Shown here piece by piece: positions 33,926-45,019 of a stretch of DNA of 64,000 nt. A program made the position numbers and the translations under genes. The notes beneath the pieces are model-generated. The model made no database searches and was not told the origin of the DNA. It was given only the letters and a program-made list of their open reading frames with translations. The stretch is from Heligmosomoides polygyrus polygyrus (taxonomy: Eukaryota > Nematoda > Chromadorea > Rhabditida > Heligmosomidae). The DNA lies in contig OX377202.1 in the NCBI GenBank assembly GCA_947396885.1, positions 18,414,001 to 18,478,000 of the forward strand, in the 5' to 3' direction. Each line of letters begins with the position of its first letter. Positions within the stretch are counted from its first letter, which is position 1.

Positions 33926-36343
33926 TCGTTTTGCGAGAGGGAATAGCGCTGCGCCGCAGCCAGTGCTCCGTCCCCTACGTTGAATTCAAACCAGCACGGG
34001 CAGTGGAGTAGGTGAGCGAGCCTCCATAGCTCAGTGGCAGAGCGTCTGTCTTGTAAACAGAAGGTCTGTGGTTCGATCCCGCATGGAGGCATCGTTTTGC
34101 GAGAGGGAATAGCGCTGCGCCGCAGCCAGTGCTCCGTCCCCTACGTTGAATTCAAACCAGCACGGGCAGTGGAGTAGGTGAGCGAGCCTCCATAGCTCAG
34201 TGGCAGAGTGTCTGTCTTGTAAACAGAAGGTCTGTGGTTCGATCCCGCATGGAGGCATCGTTTTGCGAGAGGGAATAGCGCTGCGCCGCAGCCAGTGCTC
34301 CGTCCCCTACGTTGAATTCAAACCAGCACGGGCAGTGGAGTAGGTGAGCGAGCCTCCATAGCTCAGTGGCAGAGCGTCTGTCTTGTAAACAGAAGGTCTG
34401 TGGTTCGATCCCGCATGGAGGCATCGTTTTGCGAGAGGGAATAGCGCTGCGCCGCAGCCAGTGCTCCGTCCCCTACGTTGAATTCAAACCAGCACGGGCA
34501 GCGGAGTAGGTGAGCGAGCCTCCATAGCTCAGTGGCAGAGCGTCTGTCTTGTAAACAGAAGGTCTGTGGTTCGATCCCGCATGGAGGCATCGTTTTGCGA
34601 GAGGGAATAGCGCTGCGCCGCAGCCAGTGCTCCGTCCCCTACGTTGAATTCAAACCAGCACGGGCAGTGGAGTAGGTGAGCGAGCCTCCATAGCTCAGTG
34701 GCAGAGCGTCTGTCTTGTAAACAGAAGGTCAGTGGTTCGATCCCGCATGGAGGCATCGTTTTGCGAGAGGGAATAGCGCTGCGCCGCAGCCAGTGCTCCG
34801 TCCCCTACGTTGAATTCAAACCAGCACGGGCAGTGGAGTAGGTGAGCGAGCCTCCATAGCTCAGTGGCAGAGCGTCTGTCTTGTAAACAGAAGGTCTGTG
34901 GTTCGATCCCGCATGGAGGCATCGTTTTGCGAGAGGGAATAGCGCTGCGCCGCAGCCAGTGCTCCGTCCCCTACGTTGAATTCAAACCAGCACGGGCAGT
35001 GGAGTAGGTGAGCGAGCCTCCATAGCTCAGTGGCAGAGTGTCTGTCTTGTAAACAGAAGGTCTGTGGTTCGATCCCGCATGGAGGCATCGTTTTGCGAGA
35101 GGGAATAGCGCTGCGCCGCAGCCAGTGCTCCGTCCCCTACGTTGAATTCAAACCAGCACGGGCAGCGGAGTAGGTGAGCGAGCCTCCATAGCTCAGTGGC
35201 AGAGCGTCTGTCTTGTAAACAGAAGGTCTGTGGTTCGATCCCGCATGGAGGCATCGTTTTGCGAGAGGGAATAGCGCTGCGCCGCAGCCAGTGCTCCGTC
35301 CCCTACGTTGAATTCAAACCAGCACGGGCAGTGGAGTAGGAGAGCGAGCCTCCATAGCTCAGTGGCACAGCGTCTGTCTTGTAAACAGAAGGTCTGTGGT
35401 TCGATCCCGCATGGAGGCATCGTTTTGCGAGAGGGAATAGCGCTGCGCCGCAGCCAGTGCTCCGTCCCCTACGTTGAATTCAAACCAGCACGGGCAGTGG
35501 AGTAGGTGAGCGAGCCTCCATAGCTCAGTGGCAGAGCGTCTGTCTTGTAAACAGAAGGTCTGTGGTTCGATCCCGCATGGAGGCATCGTTTTGCGAGAGG
35601 GAATAGCGCTGCGCCGCAGCCAGTGCTCCGTCCCCTACGTTGAATTCAAACCAGCACGGGCAGTGGAGTAGGTGAGCGAGCCTCCATAGCTCAGTAGCAC
35701 AGCGTCTGTCTTGTAAACAGAAGGTCTGTGGTTCGATCCTGCATGGAGGCATCGTTTTGCGAGAGGGAATAGCGCTGCGCCGCAGCCAGTGCTCCGTCCC
35801 CTACGTTGAATTCAAACCAGCACGGGCAGTGGAGTAGGTGAGCGAGCCTCCATAGCTCAGTGGCAGAGCGTCTGTCTTGTAAACAGAAGGTCTGTGGTTC
35901 GATCCCGCATGGAGGCATCGTTTTGCGAGAGGGAATAGCGCTGCGCCGCAGCCAGTGCTCCGTCCCCTACGTTGAATTCAAACCAGCACGGGCAGTGGAG
36001 TAGGTGAGCGAGCCTCCATAGCTCAGTGGCAGAGCGTCTGTCTTGTAAACAGAAGGTCTGTGGTTCGATCCCGCATGGAGGCATCGTTTTGCGAGAGGGA
36101 ATAGCGCTGCGCCGCAGCCAGTGCTCCGTCCCCTACGTTGAATTCAAACCAGCACGGGCAGCGGAGTAGGTGAGCGAGCCTCCATAGCTCAGTGGCAGAG
36201 CGTCTGTCTTGTAAACAGAAGGTCTGTGGTTCGATCCCGCATGGAGGCATCGTTTTGCGAGAGGGAATAGCGCTGCGCCGCAGCCAGTGCTCCGTCCCCT
36301 ACGTTGAATTCAAACCAGCACGGGCAGTGGAGTAGGAGAGCGA

Positions 36344-36415
36344 GCCTCCATAGCTCAGTGGCACAGCGTCGGTCTTGTAAACAGAGGGTCTGTGGTTCGA
36401 TCCCGCATGGAGGCA
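36344..36415 (+). tRNA. tRNA-Thr(UGU)-like, anticodon-stem mutant
   Basis: The anticodon stem 5' strand reads TCGGT, giving a G-A mismatch with ACAGA. It also carries the D-stem variant and a changed variable loop. Likely non-functional. Confidence 0.75.
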
Positions 36416-36841
36416 TCGTTTTGCGAGAGGGAATAGCGCTGCGCCGCAGCCAGTGCTCCGTCCCCTTCGTTGAATTCAAACCAGCACGGGCAGTGGAGTA
36501 GGTGAGCGAGCCTCCATAGCTCAGTGGCAGAGCGTCTGTCTTGTAAACAGAAGGTCTGTGGTTCGATCCCGCATGGAGGCATCGTTTTGCGAGAGGGAAT
36601 AGCGCTGCGCCGCAGCCAGTGCTCCGTCCCCTACGTTGAATTCAAACCAGCACGGGCAGTGGAGTAGGTGAGCGAGCCTCCATAGCTCAGTAGCACAGCG
36701 TCTGTCTTGTAAACAGAAGGTCTGTGGTTCGATCCCGCATGGAGGCATCGTTTTGCGAGAGGGAATAGCGCTGCGCCGCAGCCAGTGCTCCGTCCCCTAC
36801 GTTGAATTCAAACCAGCACGGGCAGTGGAGTAGGTGAGCGA

Positions 36842-36913
36842 GCCTCCATAGCTCAGTGGCAGAGTGTCTGTCTTTTAAACAGAAGGTCTGTGGTTCGATC
36901 GCGCATGGAGGCA
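36842..36913 (+). tRNA. tRNA-Thr-derived unit with anticodon TTT (Lys-type)
   Basis: The anticodon loop reads CTTTTAA, so the anticodon is TTT, which would read Lys AAA. The body remains that of the array's tRNA-Thr, apart from a D-stem C-to-T and a T-stem C-to-G (first base of CCGCA) change. The unit 664 bp further on (37506) shares those two linked changes but retains TGT, so the anticodon change arose after that duplication. Confidence 0.8.
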
Positions 36914-39900
36914 TCGTTTTGCGAGAGGGAATAGCGCTGCGCCGCAGCCAGTGCTTCGTCCCCTACGTTGAATTCAAACCAGCACGGGCAGTGGAGTAGG
37001 TGAGCGAGCCTCCATAGCTCAGTGGCAGAGCGTCTGTCTTGTAAACAGAAGGTCTGTGGTTCGATCCCGCATGGAGGCATCGTTTTGCGAGAGGGAATAG
37101 CGCTGCGCCGCAGCCAGTGCTCCGTCCCCTACGTTGAATTCAAACCAGCACGGGCAGTGGAGTAGGTGAGCGAGCCTCCATAGCTCAGTGGCAGAGCGTC
37201 TGTCTTGTAAACAGAAGGTCTGTGGTTCGATCCCGCATGGAGGCATCGTTTTGCGAGAGGGAATAGCGCTGCGCCGCAGCCAGTGCTCCGTCCCCTACGT
37301 TGAATTCAAACCAGCACGGGCAGTGGAGTAGGTGAGCGAGCCTCCATAGCTCAGTAGCACAGCGTCTGTCTTGTAAACAGAAGGTCTGTGGTTCGATCCC
37401 GCATGGAGGCATCGTTTTGCGAGAGGGAATAGCGCTGCGCCGCAGCCAGTGCTCCGTCCCCTACGTTGAATTCAAACCAGCACGGGCAGTGGAGTAGGTG
37501 AGCGAGCCTCCATAGCTCAGTGGCAGAGTGTCTGTCTTGTAAACAGAAGGTCTGTGGTTCGATCGCGCATGGAGGCATCGTTTTGCGAGAGGGAATAGCG
37601 CTGCGCCGCAGCCAGTGCTTCGTCCCCTACGTTGAATTCAAACCAGCACGGGCAGTGGAGTAGGTGAACGAGCCTCCATAGCTCAGTGGCAGAGCGTCTG
37701 TCTTGTAAACAGAAGGTCTGTGGTTCGATCCCGCATGGAGGCATCGTTTTGCGAGAGGGAATAGCGCTGCGCCGCAGCCAGTGCTCCGTCCCCTACGTTG
37801 AATTCAAACCAGCACGGGCAGTGGAGTAGGTGAGCGAGCCTCCATAGCTCAGTGGCAGAGCGTCTGTCTTGTAAACAGAAGGTCTGTGGTTCGATCCCGC
37901 ATGGAGGCATCGTTTTGCGAGAGGGAATAGCGCTGCGCCGCAGCCAGTGCTCCGTCCCCTACGTTGAATTCAAACCAGCACGGGCAGTGGAGTAGGTGAG
38001 CGAGCCTCCATAGCTCAGTGGCAGAGCGTCTGTCTTGTAAACAGAAGGTCTGTGGTTCGATCCCGCATGGAGGCATCGTTTTGCGAGAGGGAATAGCGCT
38101 GCGCCGCAGCCAGTGCTCCGTCCCCTACGTTGAATTCAAACCAGCACGGGCAGCGGAGTAGGTGAGCGAGCCTCCATAGCTCAGTGGCAGAGCGTCTGTC
38201 TTGTAAACAGAAGGTCTGTGGTTCGATCCCGCATGGAGGCATCGTTTTGCGAGAGGGAATAGCGCTGCGCCGCAGCCAGTGCTCCGTCCCCTACGTTGAA
38301 TTCAAACCAGCACGGGCAGTGGAGTAGGTGAGCGAGCCTCCATAGCTCAGTGGCAGAGCGTCTGTCTTGTAAACAGAAGGTCTGTGGTTCGATCCAGCAT
38401 GGAGGCATCGTTTTGCGAGAGGGAATAGCGCTGCGCCGCAGCCAGTGCTCCGTCCCCTACGTTGAATTCAAACCAGCACGGGCAGTGGAGTAGGTGAGCG
38501 AGCCTCCATAGCTCAGTGGCAGAGCGTCTGTCTTGTAAACAGAAGGTCTGTGGTTCGATCCCGCATGGAGGCATCGTTTTGCGAGAGGGAATAGCGCTGC
38601 GCTGCAGCCAGTGCTCCGTCCCCTACGTTGAATTCAAACCAGCACGGGCAGTGGAGTAGGTGAGCGAGCCTCCATAGCTCAGTGGCAGAGCGTCTGTCTT
38701 GTAAACAGAAGGTCTGTGGTTCGATCCCGCATGGAGGCATCGTTTTGCGAGAGGGAATAGCGCTGCGCCGCAGCCAGTGCTCCGTCCCCTACGTTGAATT
38801 CAAACCAGCACGGGCAGTGGAGTAGGTGAGCGAGCCTCCATAGCTCAGTGGCAGAGTGTCTGTCTTGTAAACAGAAGGTCTGTGGTTCGATCCCGCATGG
38901 AGGCATCGTGTTGCGAGAGGGAATAGCGCTGCGCCGCAGCCAGTGCTCCGTCCCCTACGTTGAATTCAAACCAGCACGGGCAGTGGAGTAAGTGAGCGAG
39001 CCTCCATAGCTCAGTGGCAGAGCGTCTGTCTTGTAAACAGAAGGTCTGTGGTTCGATCCCGCATGGAGGCATCGTTTTGCGAGAGGGAATAGCGCTGCGC
39101 CGCAGCCAGTGCTCCGTCCCCTACGTTGAATTCAAACCAGCACGGGCAGTGGAGTAGGTGAGCGAGCCTCCATAGCTCAGTGGCAGAGTGTCTGTCTTGT
39201 AAACAGAAGGTCTGTGGTTCGATCCCGCATGGAGGCATCGTTTTGCGAGAGGGAATAGCGCTGCGCCGCAGCCAGTGCTCCGTCCCCTACGTTGAATTCA
39301 AACCAGCACGGGCAGCGGAGTAGGTGTGCGAGCCTCCATAGCTCAGTGGCAGAGCGTCTGTCTTGTAAACAGAAGGTCTGTGGTTCGATCCCGCATCGAG
39401 GCATCGTTTTGCGAGAGGGAATAGCGCTGCGCCGCAGCCAGTGCTCCGTCCCCTACGTTGAATTCAAACCAGCACGGGCAGTGGAGTAGGTGAGCGAGCC
39501 TCCATAGCTCAGTGGCAGAGCGTCTGTCTTGTAAACAGAAGGTCTGTGGTTCGATCCCGCATGGAGGCATCGTTTTGCGAGAGGGAATAGCGCTGCGCCG
39601 CAGCCAGTGCTCCGTCCCCTACGTTGAATTCAAACCAGCACGGGCAGTGGAGTAGGAGAGCGAGCCTCCATAGCTCAGTGGCAGAGCGTCTGTCTTGTAA
39701 ACAGAAGGTCTGTGGTTCGATCCCGCATGGAGGCATCGTTTTGCGAGAGGGAATAGCGCTGCGCCGCAGCCAGTGCTCCGTCCCCTACGTTGAATTCAAA
39801 CTAGCACGGGCAGTGGAGTAGGTGAGCGAGCCTCCATAGCTCAGTGGCAGAGTGTCTGTCTTGTAAACAGGAGGTCTGTGGTTCGATCCCGCATGGAGGC

Positions 39901-42900
39901 ATCGTTTTGCGAGAGGGAATAGCGCTGCGCCGCAGCCAGTGCTCCGTCCCCTACGTTGAATTCAAACCAGCACGGGCAGTGGAGTAGATGAGCGAGCCTC
40001 CATAGCTCAGTGGCAGAGCGTCTGTCTTGTAAACAGAAGGTCTGTGGTTCGATCCCGCATGGAGGCATCGTTTTGCGAGAGGGAATAGCGCTGCGCCGCA
40101 GCCAGTGCTCCGTCCCCTACGTTGAATTCAAACCAGCACGGGCAGTGGAGTAGGTGAGCGAGCCTCCATAGCTCAGTGGCAGAGCGTCTGTCTTGTAAAC
40201 AGAAGGTCTGTGGTTCGATCCCGCATGGAGGCATCGTTTTGCGAGAGGGAATAGCGCTGCGCCGCAGCCAGTGCTCCGTCCCCTACGTTGAATTCAAACC
40301 AGCACGGGCAGTGGAGTAGGTGAGCGAGCCTCCATAGCTCAGTGGCACAGCGTCTGTCTTGTAAACAGAAGGTCTGTGGTTCGATCCCGCATGGAGGCAT
40401 CGTTTTGCGAGAGGGAATAGCGCTGCGCAGCAGCCAGTGCTCCGTCCCCTACGTTGAATTCAAACCAGCACGGGCAGTGGAGTAGGTGAGCGAGCCTCCA
40501 TAGCTCAGTGGCAGAGCGTCTGTCTTGTAAACAGAAGGTCTGTGGTTCGATCGCGCATGGAGGCATCGTTTTGCGAGAGGGAATAGCGCTGCGCCGCAGC
40601 CAGTGCTTCGTCCCCTACGTTGAATTCAAACCAGCACGGGCAGTGGAGTAGGTGAGCGAGCCTCCATAGCTCAGTGGCAGAGCGTCTGTCTTGTAAACAG
40701 AAGGTCTGTGGTTCGATCCCGCATGGAGGCATCGTTTTGCGAGAAGGAATAGCGCTGCGCCGCAGCCAGTGCTCCGTCCCCTACGTTGAATTCAAACCAG
40801 CACGGGCAGTGGAGTAGGTGAGCGAGCCTCCATAGCTCAGTGGCAGAGCGTCTGTCTTGTAAACAGAAGGTCTGTGGTTCGATCCCGCATGGAGGCATCG
40901 TTTTGCGAGAGGGAATAGCGCTGCGCCGCAGCCAGTGCTCCGTCCCCTACGTTGAATTCAAACCAGCACGGGCAGTGGAGTAGGTGAGCGAGCCTCCATA
41001 GCTCAGTGGCAGAGCGTCTGTCTTGTAAACAGAAGGTCTGTGGTTCGATCCCGCATGGAGGCATCGTTTTGCGAGAGGGAATAGCGCTGCGCCGCAGCCA
41101 GTGCTCCGTCCCCTACGTTGAATTCAAACCAGCACGGGCAGCGGAGTAGGTGAGCGAGCCTCCATAGCTCAGTGGCAGAGCGTCTGTCTTGTAAACAGAA
41201 GGTCTGTGGTTCGATCCCGCATGGAGGCATCGTTTTGCGAGAGGGAATAGCGCTGCGCCGCAGCCAGTGCTCCGTCCCCTACGTTGAATTCAAACCAGCA
41301 CGGGCAGTGGAGTAGGTGAGCGAGCCTCCATAGCTCAGTGGCAGAGCGTCTGTCTTGTAAACAGAAGGTCTGTGGTTCGATCCAGCATGGAGGCATCGTT
41401 TTGCGAGAGGGAATAGCGCTGCGCCGCAGCCAGTGCTCCGTCCCCTACGTTGAATTCAAACCAGCACGGGCAGTGGAGTAGGTGAGCGAGCCTCCATAGC
41501 TCAGTGGCAGAGCGTCTGTCTTGTAAACAGAAGGTCTGTGGTTCGATCCCGCATGGAGGCATCGTTTTGCGAGAGGGAATAGCGCTGCGCCGCAGCCAGT
41601 GCTCCGTCCCCTACGTTGAATTCAAACCAGCACGGGCAGTGGAGTAGGTGAGCGAGCCTCCATAGCTCAGTGGCAGAGCGTCTGTCTTGTAAACAGAAGG
41701 TCTGTGGTTCGATCCCGCATGGAGGCATCGTTTTGCGAGAGGGAATAGCGCTGCGCCGCAGCCAGTGCTCCGTCCCCTACGTTGAATTCAAACCAGCACG
41801 GGCAGTGGAGTAGGTGAGCGAGCCTCCATAGCTCAGTGGCAGAGCGTCTGTCTTGTAAACAGAAGGTCTGTGGTTCGATCCCGCATGGAGGCATCGTTTT
41901 GCGAGAGGGAATAGCGCTGCGCCGCAGCCAGTGCTCCGTCCCCTACGTTGAATTCAAACCAGCACGGGCAGTGGAGTAGGTGAGCGAGCCTCCATAGCTC
42001 AGTGGCAGAGCGTCTGTCTTGTAAACAGAAGGTCTGTGGTTCGATCCCGCATGGAGGCATCGTTTTGCGAGAGGGAATAGCGCTGCGCCGCAGCCAGTGC
42101 TCCGTCCCCTACGTTGAATTCAAACCAGCACGGGCAGTGGAGTAGGTGAGCGAGCCTCCATAGCTCAGTGGCAGAGCGTCTGTCTTGTAAACAGAAGGTC
42201 TGTGGTTCGATCCCGCATGGAGGCATCGTTTTGCGAGAGGGAATAGCGCTGCGCCGCAGCCAGTGCTCCGTCCCCTACGTTGAATTCAAACCAGCACGGG
42301 CAGTGGAGTAGGTGAGCGAGCCTCCATAGCTCAGTGGCAGAGCGTCTGTCTTGTAAACAGAAGGTCTGTGGTTCGATCCCGCATGGAGGCATCGTTTTGC
42401 GAGAGGGAATAGCGCTGCGCCGCAGCCAGTGCTCCGTCCCCTACGTTGAATTCAAACCAGCACGGGCAGTGGAGTAGGTGAGCGAGCCTCCATAGCTCAG
42501 TGGCAGAGCGTCTGTCTTGTAAACAGAAGGTCTGTGGTTCGATCCAGCATGGAGGCATCGTTTTGCGAGAGGGAATAGCGCTGCGCCGCAGCCAGTGCTC
42601 CGTCCCCTACGTTGAATTCAAACCAGCACGGGCAGTGGAGTAGGTGAGCGAGCCTCCATAGCTCAGTGGCAGAGCGTCTGTCTTGTAAACAGAAGGTCTG
42701 TGGTTCGATCCCGCATGGAGGCATCGTTTTGCGAGAGGGAATAGCGCTGCGCCGCAGCCAGTGCTCCGTCCCCTACGTTGAATTCAAACCAGCACGGGCA
42801 GTGGAGTAGGTGAGCGAGCCTCCATAGCTCAGTGGCAGAGCGTCTGTCTTGTAAACAGAAGGTCTGTGGTTCGATCCCGCATGGAGGCATCGTTTTGCGA

Positions 42901-43980
42901 GAGGGAATAGCGCTGCGCCGCAGCCAGTGCTCCGTCCCCTACGTTGAATTCAAACCAGCACGGGCAGTGGAGTAGGTGAGCGAGCCTCCATAGCTCAGTG
43001 GCAGAGCGTCTGTCTTGTAAACAGAAGGTCTGTGGTTCGATCCCGCATGGAGGCATCGTTTTGCGAGAGGGAATAGCGCTGCGCCGCAGCCAGTGCTCCG
43101 TCCCCTACGTTGAATTCAAACCAGCACGGGCAGTGGAGTAGGTGAGCGAGCCTCCATAGCTCAGTGGCAGAGCGTCTGTCTTGTAAACAGAAGGTCTGTG
43201 GTTCGATCCCGCATGGAGGCATCGTTTTGCGAGAGGGAATAGCGCTGCGCCGCAGCCAGTGCTCCGTCCCCTACGTTGAATTCAAACCAGCACGGGCAGT
43301 GGAGTAGGTGAGCGAGCCTCCATAGCTCAGTGGCAGAGTGTCTGTCTTGTAAACAGAAGGTCTGTGGTTCGATCCCGCATGGAGGCATCGTTTTGCGAGA
43401 GGGAATAGCGCTGCGCCGCAGCCAGTGCTCCGTCCCCTACGTTGAATTCAAACCAGCACGGGCAGTGGAGTAGGTGAGCGAGCCTCCATAGCTCAGTGGC
43501 AGAGCGTCTGTCTTGTAAACAGAAGGTCTGTGGTTCGATCCCGCATGGAGGCATCGTTTTGCGAGAGGGAATAGCGCTGCGCCGCAGCCAGTGCTCCGTC
43601 CCCTACGTTTGAATTCAAACCAGCACGGGCAGTGGAGTGGGTGAGCGAGCCTCCATAGCTCAGTGGCAGAGCGTCTGTCTTGTAAACAGAAGGTCTGTGG
43701 TTCGATCCCGCATGGAGGCATCGTTTTGCGAGAGGGAATAGCGCTGCGCCGCAGCCAGTGCTCCATCCCCTACGCTGAATTCAAACCAGCACGGGCAGTG
43801 GAGTGGGTGAGCGAGCCTCCATAGCTCAGTGGCAGAGCGTCTGTCTTGTAAACAGAAGGTCTGTGGTTCGATCCCGCATGGAGGCATCGTTTTGCGAGAG
43901 GGAATAGCGCTGCGCCGCAGCCAGTGCTCCATCCCCTACGTTGAATTCAAACCAGCACGGGCAGTGGAGTGGGTGAGCGA

Positions 43981-44052
43981 GTCTCCATAGCTCAGTGGCA
44001 GAGCGTCTGTCTTGTAAACAGAAGGTCTGTGGTTCGATCCCGCATGGAGGCC
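43981..44052 (+). tRNA. tRNA-Thr(UGU)-like, 3'-edge variant with acceptor changes
   Basis: The second base is T instead of C and the discriminator base is C rather than A. Belongs to the diverged right edge of the array, where spacers read GGAGTGGGTGAGCG. Confidence 0.8.
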
Positions 44053-44147
44053 CTCGTTTTGCGAGAGGGAATAGCGCTGCGCCGCAGCCAGTGCTCCATC
44101 CCCTACGCTGAATTCAAACCAGCACGGGCAGTGGAGTGGGTGAGCGA

Positions 44148-44219
44148 GCCTCCATAGCTCAGTGGCAGAGCGTCTGTCTTGTAAACAGAACGTCTGTGGT
44201 TCGATCCCGCATGGAGGCA
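44148..44219 (+). tRNA. tRNA-Thr(UGU), last unit of the array
   Basis: The cloverleaf is intact apart from one change in the variable loop (ACGTC). The downstream sequence is unique and offers a T5 run (44230-44234) as Pol III terminator, instead of the TTTT of the array spacer. Confidence 0.88.
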
Positions 44220-44220
44220 T

Positions 44221-45019
44221 TGTTGTCTGTTTTTGGCCACTCCTCTTTTATCGCCTTGATTTTAGTATGCCGAAGGACATCTGCTCTGAATGTGGGCTGA
44301 GGTTTGTGTCCACATTCGGCTAACCCTTATCGGGAGCTAACTTTCATTTCCAATAGCGTCAGTAAAGATGCTTCTCACTGGCTGCTCAGTTTTTCTTGAC
44401 TCTGCAAATCTTGCCGCTTGCCCTGCAAAGATTTCCTTCTGCACTCGTCGCTTGTGCTGTCGCTGCAGCGATGTAATTGTTGGAGTTCAATGAGTGCATT
44501 CTGCTTGGTAGCTGCCTTCATTCGACTTTTTAGTGGGACCTTTTTCATGTGGATATTCGGTTCGCGCTAGTTTGGAAGCGCCGTTGCCTTTAGTGGGAAT
44601 GGGACTATGCTTGACATGGATGATGCGTCCTAAGCAGATTCTATTTTTACCTTGTTGGGCTTTTAGTTTATGACTCAACACGCCACAAATTTCCGACAAG
44701 CCCTTTAGTATGACTGAGCCTTATATATGAACGTCTTCGTGGAGAGCATAGGACCCGAAGGCTAATTAACTCAGCAAACGGACCCGTCTGGAAAACGCGG
44801 GAACAATCTGCTGCGGAAGCGCTTGAAGCACTAAACAATCTGTCGCCGTTGCACGTCGTTGTCGTTGTCCTGCCGCTGACAACGAGTTACCTAGAAAGCG
44901 TCACCTTCAGGCAGATTTGTTGGCGGAGACAACAGTGACGAGATGAATTAGTCAGCTTGAATTAACAGAACTGCACGAATATTATGAACCGAAATGTATC
45001 GTCTAGAGTTTTTTTTTGC
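44221..45019. other. unique sequence right of the array, no gene recognised
   Basis: A 70-codon minus-strand frame at 44487-44699 has no recognisable content. Nothing else supportable. Confidence 0.4.

Larger units (their letters stand above)
21495..44220 (+). repeat. tandem array of ~137 units (166 bp), each with one tRNA-Thr(UGU)-like gene
   Basis: The unit is a 72-bp tRNA sequence plus a 94-bp spacer. tRNA starts are 21582, 21745, 21908, 22074, 22237; then 22403+166k for k=0 to 17; then 25388+166k for k=0 to 109; then 43649, 43815, 43981 and 44148: 137 in all. Each tRNA has A box TAGCTCAGTGG, B box GGTTCGATCCC, and a TTTT terminator three bases after the discriminator base. Anticodon loop CTTGTAA gives TGT (Thr, codon ACA). 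Four units (21582, 21745, 22074, 25225) are 163 bp, lacking three bases at the anticodon stem/variable loop border. Variants recur in blocks at exact unit multiples. Spacers hold no gene; apparent reading frames drift because 166 is not a multiple of three. Confidence 0.97.

Noticed and set aside
21593..44220. Over 130 near-identical minus-strand open frames of about 75 codons, and some plus-strand 65-codon frames, in the array
   Set aside because: They arise from the repeat sequence, each spans a tRNA and part of the next unit, and the reading frame drifts by one base per unit. No start context or conserved domain.
21495..44220. Regularly spaced repeats resembling a CRISPR array
   Set aside because: The repeat is continuous, without unique spacers, contains a tRNA, and lies in a eukaryotic genome.
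21495..44220. Array dismissed as a pure assembly artefact
   Set aside because: Linked unit-specific variants and diverged edges show real tandem duplication, although the exact copy number still needs long-read confirmation.
44268..44325. Short frame with C-S-E-C-G-L-R-F resembling half a zinc finger
   Set aside because: Only 18 codons before a stop, no His pair, and no adjoining exon.
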